Of a DNA stretch of 64,000 nucleotides, positions 59,215-64,000 are shown piece after piece. Source of the stretch: Clostridiales bacterium (GTDB lineage Bacteria; Bacillota; Clostridia; Oscillospirales; Ruminococcaceae). Below the pieces are notes generated by a model. That model was not told the DNA's origin and did not search any database. It saw only the letters and a list, made by a program, of their open reading frames with translations. Within the stretch, counting starts at the first letter, position 1. Each line of letters begins with the position of its first letter. Location: contig JAHZAY010000005.1 of NCBI GenBank assembly GCA_019423685.1, positions 1 through 64,000 of the forward strand, read 5' to 3'. A program made the position numbers and the translations under genes.

Positions 59215-60201
59215 ATGGCAAGACGAAAGCGAAAACAAATTAACAACCTGCCCAAGTGGCTTTTATCTGCGCTGGGCGCGGCCGTACTCATTCTGGGGTT
59301 CATCTTTTACGGCGGCGATCTGGGCGGAATCGACACCTCCTTTGCGCAGGAATGTATGAACTTCATCGACCGCATCCTCTATGGCGGGCCGACATCCCCT
59401 TCCCCCACCTTGCCCACCTCCGGTGAGCTGAAGGTGTATATCATCGATGTCGGACAAGGCGAGAGTATCCTCATCAGCACCGAAGAAAGGTCGATGCTAA
59501 TTGATGCCGGAGAAAACGACAAGGGCGACGAGGTGCTCGACTTTATCCACGACCTGGGATTGGAACAGCTGGACTATGTGCTGGCCACCCATCCCGACTC
59601 CGACCACATCGGCGGGATGGACACCGTGCTGGAAAACATCGACGTGACAGAGGGTGTCTTTTTCGGCGAGATGCCGGACAAGCTGATCCCCACCACCAAG
59701 ACCTATGAGGATGTGCTGGACGTCATCGAGGAGAAGGATATTTCCCTCTTTACTGCCCTGGCAGGCGACACCATCGACCTTGGCAGCGGAGCTGTCTTGA
59801 CGGTGCTTGGCCCAGTGGACCCACAGGCAGCGGACAACAAAAACGACACTTCGGTCGTCACCCGGTTGGATTTTGGGGAGAGCTCCTTTCTCTTTAATGG
59901 CGACCAGGAGGAGGATATGGAGCTGCAGCTGCTGCAAAGCGGCGCCGACTTGGACTGCGACATGATGACGATGGGACATCACGGCAGCTCGACCTCCTCC
60001 AGCCAGCAATATCTGGATGCAGTGACTCCGGAATACGCTTCGATCTCCTGTGGGCGCGGCAACCAATATGGACATCCGCACGACGAAACGATAGAAAAGT
60101 TGGAGGCAATGGGGGTCGAATATTACCGCACCGATGTCAACGGAAACATTACCTTCACAAGTGACGGCGAGGACATCAGCGTCCGCACCGAAAAGCCGTA
60201 A
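59215..60201 (+). CDS. ComEC/Rec2-type MBL-fold hydrolase, membrane anchored
   Basis: 328 residues. Basic N terminus and one helix (LSALGAAVLILGFIFYGG), then an MBL domain: VYIIDVGQGESILI, ATHPDSDHIGGMD (HxxxDH), FNGDQEEDME, MGHHGSS. Free-standing relatives of the ComEC C-terminal nuclease domain, often paired with DUF3006 as here (24 bp). Extracytoplasmic phosphodiesterase or nuclease. Confidence 0.88.
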   Translation: MARRKRKQINNLPKWLLSALGAAVLILGFIFYGGDLGGIDTSFAQECMNFIDRILYGGPTSPSPTLPTSGELKVYIIDVGQGESILISTEERSMLIDAGENDKGDEVLDFIHDLGLEQLDYVLATHPDSDHIGGMDTVLENIDVTEGVFFGEMPDKLIPTTKTYEDVLDVIEEKDISLFTALAGDTIDLGSGAVLTVLGPVDPQAADNKNDTSVVTRLDFGESSFLFNGDQEEDMELQLLQSGADLDCDMMTMGHHGSSTSSSQQYLDAVTPEYASISCGRGNQYGHPHDETIEKLEAMGVEYYRTDVNGNITFTSDGEDISVRTEKP

Positions 60202-60225
60202 ACTAAAAAAAGTAGGTGAACAACA

Positions 60226-60459
60226 ATGAAAGAACTGATTATCGACCGATTTGAGGAAGGATATGTGGTCTGTGAGACGCCGTCCGGCAGCTTTGACGCA
60301 ATCCCCCGCAAAAACCTGCCGCCCGAGGCCGAAGAAGGCAGCTGCATCGTCGTCTATGACGACGGGCACATCGAAGTGGACATCGAAAAAACGATGCGCC
60401 GCCGTGCAGCCAACATGTATAAACTCAAAAATCTGCTGTGCAAGCGAAAAGAAAAATAG
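60226..60459 (+). CDS. DUF3006 domain protein
   Basis: 77 residues: LIIDRFEEGYVVCETPSGSFDAIPRKNLPPEAEEGS, the typical small beta-barrel DUF3006, then KRRAANMYKLKNLL-like helix. Follows the ComEC-type hydrolase, its usual partner. Function unknown. Confidence 0.88.
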   Translation: MKELIIDRFEEGYVVCETPSGSFDAIPRKNLPPEAEEGSCIVVYDDGHIEVDIEKTMRRRAANMYKLKNLLCKRKEK

Positions 60460-60462
60460 GTA

Positions 60463-60495
60463 AAAAAAACGGGAGCAAAATGCTCCCGTTTTTTT
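60463..60495. terminator. Bidirectional terminator
   Basis: AAAAAAACGGGAGC (60463-60476) / GCTCCCGTTTTTTT (60482-60495); its right arm touches the stop of the convergent DUF378 gene. Confidence 0.9.
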
Positions 60496-60718
60496 ATACA
60501 TGTCGTTCCCTTGCTGTTTCGTGGCTTGTTTCGGTATCGCGGAAGAAGAAGGAAATCGCCCAGACACCAGCCAGAGCCACCAACGTGTACACGATGCGGC
60601 TGAGGATCGCTGTCTGTCCGCCAAACAACGCCGCTACCAGGTCAAACTGGAAGATACCGATGCTGCCCCAGTTGAGTGCTCCGATAATAACCAGTGCCAA
60701 TACAAGTTTATCTAGCAT
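60494..60718 (-). CDS. DUF378 family small membrane protein
   Basis: 74 residues: MLDKLVLALVIIGALNWGSIGIFQFDLVAALFGG is the DUF378 signature (NWG between two helices); the second helix is IVYTLVALAGVWAISFFF. RBS AAGGAG. Function unknown. Confidence 0.92.
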   Translation of the reverse strand: MLDKLVLALVIIGALNWGSIGIFQFDLVAALFGGQTAILSRIVYTLVALAGVWAISFFFRDTETSHETARERHV

Positions 60719-60812
60719 TCTAACATCTCCTTATCATTTTTTAAGGGACAATGTTAGTTTTCACCGTTCTTTGCGTTCTATACATCCTGCTAAAAACATA
60801 TTTTGGTATGAA

Positions 60813-61079
60813 CTATTTCCCACTAAGTTCTTTTAAACAACTCTCACAAACCCAATTCTCTTTGAATTTTTTTAAATTTTGCTGCGAAGAACAAAAAGCG
60901 CAGCAGTTTTCTTTGGACGGTTCATATTTTTTGATGACTATGGTGTTGTCCTGCATCTGTATCTCCACCGCGTCCCGGATCTGGATATGCAAGGTCTTGC
61001 GCATCTCGATAGGCAGCACAACCCTTCCCAATTCGTCTATCTTTCGGACAATTCCTGTCGTTTTCAACGTAATCCGCAT
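60813..61079 (-). CDS. AbrB/SpoVT-like transcriptional regulator with Cys pair tail
   Basis: 88 residues from ATG 61079. N-terminal swapped-hairpin domain TTGIVRKIDELGRVVLPIEMRKTLHI is AbrB-type; the C-terminal tail has two CxxC pairs (CAFC, CESC) that may bind zinc. Transition-state type regulator, cytoplasmic. An in-frame ATG at 61124 exists but the AbrB family start fits 61079. Confidence 0.88.
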   Translation of the reverse strand: MRITLKTTGIVRKIDELGRVVLPIEMRKTLHIQIRDAVEIQMQDNTIVIKKYEPSKENCCAFCSSQQNLKKFKENWVCESCLKELSGK

Positions 61080-61248
61080 CCTTTCCCTGTCTAGATTCGT
61101 CTTTTTATGATAAATATACTTCATTTTCCATTTTCTGTCAATTCCTTTTGTGGCGGCTTATGCGACTTCAAGGGGATAAATGGGACTCTTTTTTTGCGGT
61201 CTTGTCGAACTTTGACACATCCTATCAAATTAAGGAGGTTGTTTTTCT

Positions 61249-61857
61249 GTGCTTGCCGTGCTGATTGTCGGAATTTTGATTCTATCCGTTGTGACTTCCA
61301 TTTTCCAGGGGAATGTCGAGGCTCTCTGCGAGTCGATTCTTGCCTCTCCACAAAGGGCGCTGGAACTTTGCATCGCCACCGGCTGTTCCATCTGCCTTTG
61401 GAGCGGTGTGATGGAGGTGGCACGGCAGGCCGGGATTTTAAAAGGGTTGTCTAGGCTGTTTTCTCCGCTGGTTTCCGCCCTCTTTCCGAGGGTACAAAGC
61501 GAAGAGATCCGGCAATCGATCTGTGCAAACCTCTCCGCCAACCTGCTCGGACTCGGCGCAGCAGCAGCTCCAGCAGGCATTGCCGCTGTACGGGGACTTC
61601 AGCAATACTGTCCAGACCGTTCGAGCGCCTGCAACGAAAGCATCCTGGTGATTGTGCTCAACACCGCTTCCTTGCAGCTCATCCCCACCACCGCTGCTAT
61701 GCTGCGCTTACAGGCCGGTTCTGCCGAACCGATGGCCATTCTCCCCGCTGTTTGGGTCACCTCCGCCCTCTCGATTAGCGCAGGCCTCATCGCCGCCAAA
61801 TTTTTAGGAAGGGCATCCTCCCCACAACTTTATCAAAGCAGGAGGCAGACACAATGA
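61249..61857 (+). CDS. spmA: Spore maturation protein A
   Basis: 202 residues, GTG start ten nt after AAGGAGG. Nucleoside-recognition (Gate) domain: ALELCIATGCSICLWSGVMEVARQAGI, LSANLLGLGAAAAPAGIAA and ILVIVLNTASLQLIPTTAAMLR, all diagnostic of SpmA. Inner membrane protein needed for spore core dehydration in Bacillus. Overlaps spmB (ATGA). Confidence 0.94.
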   Translation: MLAVLIVGILILSVVTSIFQGNVEALCESILASPQRALELCIATGCSICLWSGVMEVARQAGILKGLSRLFSPLVSALFPRVQSEEIRQSICANLSANLLGLGAAAAPAGIAAVRGLQQYCPDRSSACNESILVIVLNTASLQLIPTTAAMLRLQAGSAEPMAILPAVWVTSALSISAGLIAAKFLGRASSPQLYQSRRQTQ

Positions 61858-62375
61858 GCTTCTTTTCCAACCTGTTGATCCCTGTTTTGTTGGCCGCCAT
61901 CTTTTTGACCGCCCTATTCAAGCGGGTGGATATTCTCAGCGCCTTTGGCAAAGGTGTACTCGACGGATTGCAGGTCGTACTGGATATGTTCCCTGCCCTG
62001 CTGCTGCTGACTTTAGCCGTCGGCGCATTCTCTGCCTCGGGAGCGCTGAATGTCCTCTCCTCTGCGCTCAAGGTGCCCGCCAAACTGCTTGGCCTGCCCC
62101 AAGAAGTCATTCCCCTGACACTGCTGCGTCCGCTATCGGGCAGCGGGGCGTTGGTTATCTTTGAGCAGATTCTCTCCGAGGTCGGTCCAGACAGTTTTGC
62201 CGGCAGAGTTGCAAGCGTGTTGATGGGTTCAACCGAGACAACCTTTTACACCATCGCCCTCTACTGTTCTGCCGCCAACATTCAAAAAAGCCGCTATGCT
62301 GCACCGGCCTCGCTGTGCGCCGATCTGATGGGATTTCTTGCCAGTGCAGCGGTGGTTCGGTGGCTAATGGGGTAA
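61854..62375 (+). CDS. spmB: Spore maturation protein B
   Basis: 173 residues: ILLAALFKRVDILSAFGKGVLDGLQ-like N terminus, PLTLLRPLSGSGALVIFEQIL, and MGSTETTFYTIALYCSAANIQKSR, the SpmB hallmarks. Membrane partner of SpmA. RBS GGAGG. Confidence 0.95.
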   Translation: MSFFSNLLIPVLLAAIFLTALFKRVDILSAFGKGVLDGLQVVLDMFPALLLLTLAVGAFSASGALNVLSSALKVPAKLLGLPQEVIPLTLLRPLSGSGALVIFEQILSEVGPDSFAGRVASVLMGSTETTFYTIALYCSAANIQKSRYAAPASLCADLMGFLASAAVVRWLMG

Positions 62376-62405
62376 GTTATACAGCAAAAATTGGTAAAGC
62401 AGCGA

Positions 62406-62780
62406 TTATTCTCGTTTTTTGCGATCCAATTGACCTGCTATTTGCACCGGCACAATCAGAATTGCCGCGATGGCAGCGACAGAGAAGAGGATAAATAAGA
62501 AAACGGCAAAATACAAATCCACTTTTGCAAAAAACAAAACAGCGGATAAAATGACGCTGATAGCCGAAAAAACGGCACATAAAAACCCGGCCGCATTGTT
62601 GCCATACTCCCATTTTTGCTGACTTGCCATTATTTTTTTATGATGATACCCTACCCTACAATCGGGAAATTTTGTGCGTTTCTTTCTCAAAACAAATGCT
62701 AAAATTCCTAAAATCAGAGCCAATACAAGATAAAGCAATTCCACCAAAATCATTTGTCCCCACAATCTCCCTTCTGTCAT
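62406..62780 (-). CDS. SdpI-like membrane protein
   Basis: 124 residues (115 if the ATG at 62753 is used). Three helices; the segment CRVGYHHKKIMASQQKWEYGNNAAG between helices 1 and 2 fits the SdpI/YhfL motif (GYRTxxSxKsxExWxxA). SdpI proteins give immunity to SdpC toxin or act as signal proteins. No toxin gene is adjacent. Confidence 0.7.
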   Translation of the reverse strand: MTEGRLWGQMILVELLYLVLALILGILAFVLRKKRTKFPDCRVGYHHKKIMASQQKWEYGNNAAGFLCAVFSAISVILSAVLFFAKVDLYFAVFLFILFSVAAIAAILIVPVQIAGQLDRKKRE

Positions 62781-62843
62781 TCATCCTTATTTTCCGTCTA
62801 CCTTTTTTCACCGGTTTATCCCTCAGCAAAGTGCCCAGCCATC

Positions 62844-64000
62844 TTAAGCTTTTTTAGTGAAATCATCTTCTATTCGCACCACCGGCTCGGTGTAGTCCAA
62901 CCCGCCCGGGAAGATCTGTTGTGTGAATGTGCTGTAGTACCGGTCTGTACAGGCAGCTTCCAACTCAGCGCAGTCGTGTGCATTTGCAGAAGTTTTGGAC
63001 AAGGTTTTGAGACTCACCGATACCGGCAGCGAGGCTGTGCGCTTCATTGTGGAAAGAATCTCCCTTCCCCGCCCATTCATTGCGAGCACCCGCAGATAGG
63101 GTGGCGGGAGTTTGTGCGCCTGCCCCGGTATCTGCAAAAAGGCCGCCAACACCAGCCGCCGCACCCGAGAAAGCGGATAGCGCTTGGTCTTTATCAGGCT
63201 GTACAGCTCGTCGAGCGAACAAGCTCTCTGCGACGCCGCATACAGGCGGTTTTCGATCCCCTCCGAAACATCCGGCAAAAGGGCAAGCTCCTCCCGATGC
63301 ATTTGGCGCAAGGCAGAGAGGACGGCGCGCTCACCGTTTTTCATCTTGGCAAGTTTGCCCATTTGGGTCGCCTGTTGAAAGCGTGCAGCAGCCTTTTTGG
63401 GCAGATAAGGCTCTGCCTGTTCCCATCTGCCCTGATACAACAGTTCCCGCAGAAAGCTTGCCGAGGCATACCCCTCAACCGGTGCACCGTCATGGGCGTT
63501 GCCCACCCGCTCCAGCGCCACCGGTTCGACCGTCGCGGCAAGCTGCTCAAGCTGGGTCAGATACTCCACCGCGAGGATGTTGTTGGGACTTTGCAGCACC
63601 GATGCGACCGCATCGCCGCAGACCTGTCGCACCGCCTCTTCTCTTGCGGCGGCAAAGGTGATACCCTTTGCCAGTTCCGATTGCAATTGCCCACGCACAG
63701 CATCCTCCTGCAAGGCGCCTGCCGCTTGACGCAGCAGGGCAACATCGGCATCCTCTGCGCCAAAACCCAGCCAGTCCACACAGCCCATCGCCTGTACAAG
63801 ATGAACCGCTCCAAAGGCAAACCCTTGCGCTCCTGCACAGGCATAAGCTGTCGGCAGCTCCACCACAAGATCTGCGCCCGCATCCAGTGCGGCAGCAGCC
63901 CGCACCCGCTTTGGAAAGATGGCCGGCGTGCCCCGCTGGGTAAAATTCGGGCTCATCACCACAACAAGGTGACTGGCGCCCCGCTCGCGCAGCTTTTGCA
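62844..64000 (-). CDS. tmcAL: tRNA(Met) cytidine acetate ligase, 5' truncated by window
   Basis: About 385 residues visible; the frame stays open to the window end (QKLRERGASHLVVVMSPNFTQRGTPA), and the N-terminal EYNPFHNGH motif lies beyond 64000. Visible markers: DLVVELPTAYACAGAQGFAFGAV, LSPNNILAVEYL-like LQSPNNILAVEYLTQL, and GYASASFLRELL. TmcAL (YlbM) makes N4-acetylcytidine at the elongator tRNA(Met) wobble position using acetate and ATP. Confidence 0.94.
   Translation of the reverse strand, partial: QKLRERGASHLVVVMSPNFTQRGTPAIFPKRVRAAAALDAGADLVVELPTAYACAGAQGFAFGAVHLVQAMGCVDWLGFGAEDADVALLRQAAGALQEDAVRGQLQSELAKGITFAAAREEAVRQVCGDAVASVLQSPNNILAVEYLTQLEQLAATVEPVALERVGNAHDGAPVEGYASASFLRELLYQGRWEQAEPYLPKKAAARFQQATQMGKLAKMKNGERAVLSALRQMHREELALLPDVSEGIENRLYAASQRACSLDELYSLIKTKRYPLSRVRRLVLAAFLQIPGQAHKLPPPYLRVLAMNGRGREILSTMKRTASLPVSVSLKTLSKTSANAHDCAELEAACTDRYYSTFTQQIFPGGLDYTEPVVRIEDDFTKKA

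Noticed and set aside
1..64000. CRISPR arrays, rRNA and tRNA genes
   Set aside because: No regular spacer-repeat array, rRNA segment or tRNA cloverleaf was seen by eye; a covariance search would settle tRNAs.

Overview
The window looks like chromosomal DNA of an anaerobic, spore-forming member of the Clostridia, probably Oscillospirales. Reasons: moderate to high G+C housekeeping genes with AGGAGG-type ribosome binding sites, spmA/spmB sporulation genes, rubrerythrin with a Fur/PerR-type regulator, an L10-leader/rplJ/rplL operon, and a complete coenzyme-B12-dependent 3-methylaspartate route of glutamate fermentation. No rRNA, tRNA or CRISPR array was seen. Genus cannot be resolved from the sequence alone.

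Layout. (1) 1-7.1 kb is an AT-richer defence operon: two Eco57I-type DNA methylase/specificity proteins (the first cut by the window edge), an OLD-family ATPase/TOPRIM nuclease and a UvrD-like helicase, a Gabija-like pair coupled to methylases. (2) 7.1-17.3 kb is a mosaic island. Two paralogous remnants of one mobile-element architecture (7.40-8.30 kb and 16.15-17.25 kb) share a 17-bp repeat, a similar terminator, a minus-strand promoter and the start of a plasmid-type AAA ATPase gene, but carry different cargo (a nuclease-like protein; a peptidase E homologue). Between them lies a magnesium-transport cluster with two MgtA-type P-type ATPases, a receiver-less winged-helix regulator, two small membrane proteins, an overlapping leader ORF and a previously uncalled 50-residue membrane peptide. 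(3) 17.4-22.4 kb is a two-component system plus an FtsX-type ABC transporter. (4) 22.7-27.8 kb holds a LuxR-type regulator with an extra N-terminal HTH, three flavin enzymes, an HxlR regulator, a nucleoside phosphorylase and an unknown protein.

(5) 27.9-41.9 kb, all on the minus strand, encodes the whole methylaspartate pathway: glutamate mutase (glmS, glmL, glmE), methylaspartate ammonia-lyase, a class I fumarase-type mesaconase (two subunits) and a citrate-lyase-like citramalate lyase (citDEF). It also encodes the lyase maturation proteins (CitC, a CitX-CitG fusion), a cobalamin adenosyltransferase and an uncharacterised P-loop protein. Net chemistry: glutamate to ammonia, acetate and pyruvate. 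The main operon has a good promoter and a near-consensus CcpA cre site.

(6) 41.9-47.8 kb: YitT transporter-like protein, two paralogous lipoproteins, an acetyltransferase, tandem Hsp20 genes under a CIRCE/HrcA operator, and an aldo/keto reductase with Fe-S motifs. (7) 48.0-53.4 kb: rpe followed by an abnormal Rnf-like cluster (C, D, E, A only; no B or G) whose cofactor-binding residues are largely lost, plus a membrane-anchored TIM-barrel protein. (8) 53.9-64 kb: Rrf2 regulator, rubrerythrin/PerR, rplJ-rplL, YgiQ radical SAM, a ComEC-type MBL protein with DUF3006, DUF378, AbrB, spmAB, an SdpI-like protein and tmcAL (cut by the window edge).

The observations most worth a second look are the degenerate Rnf-like complex, the methylase/OLD/UvrD operon, and the paired cassette-like remnants.
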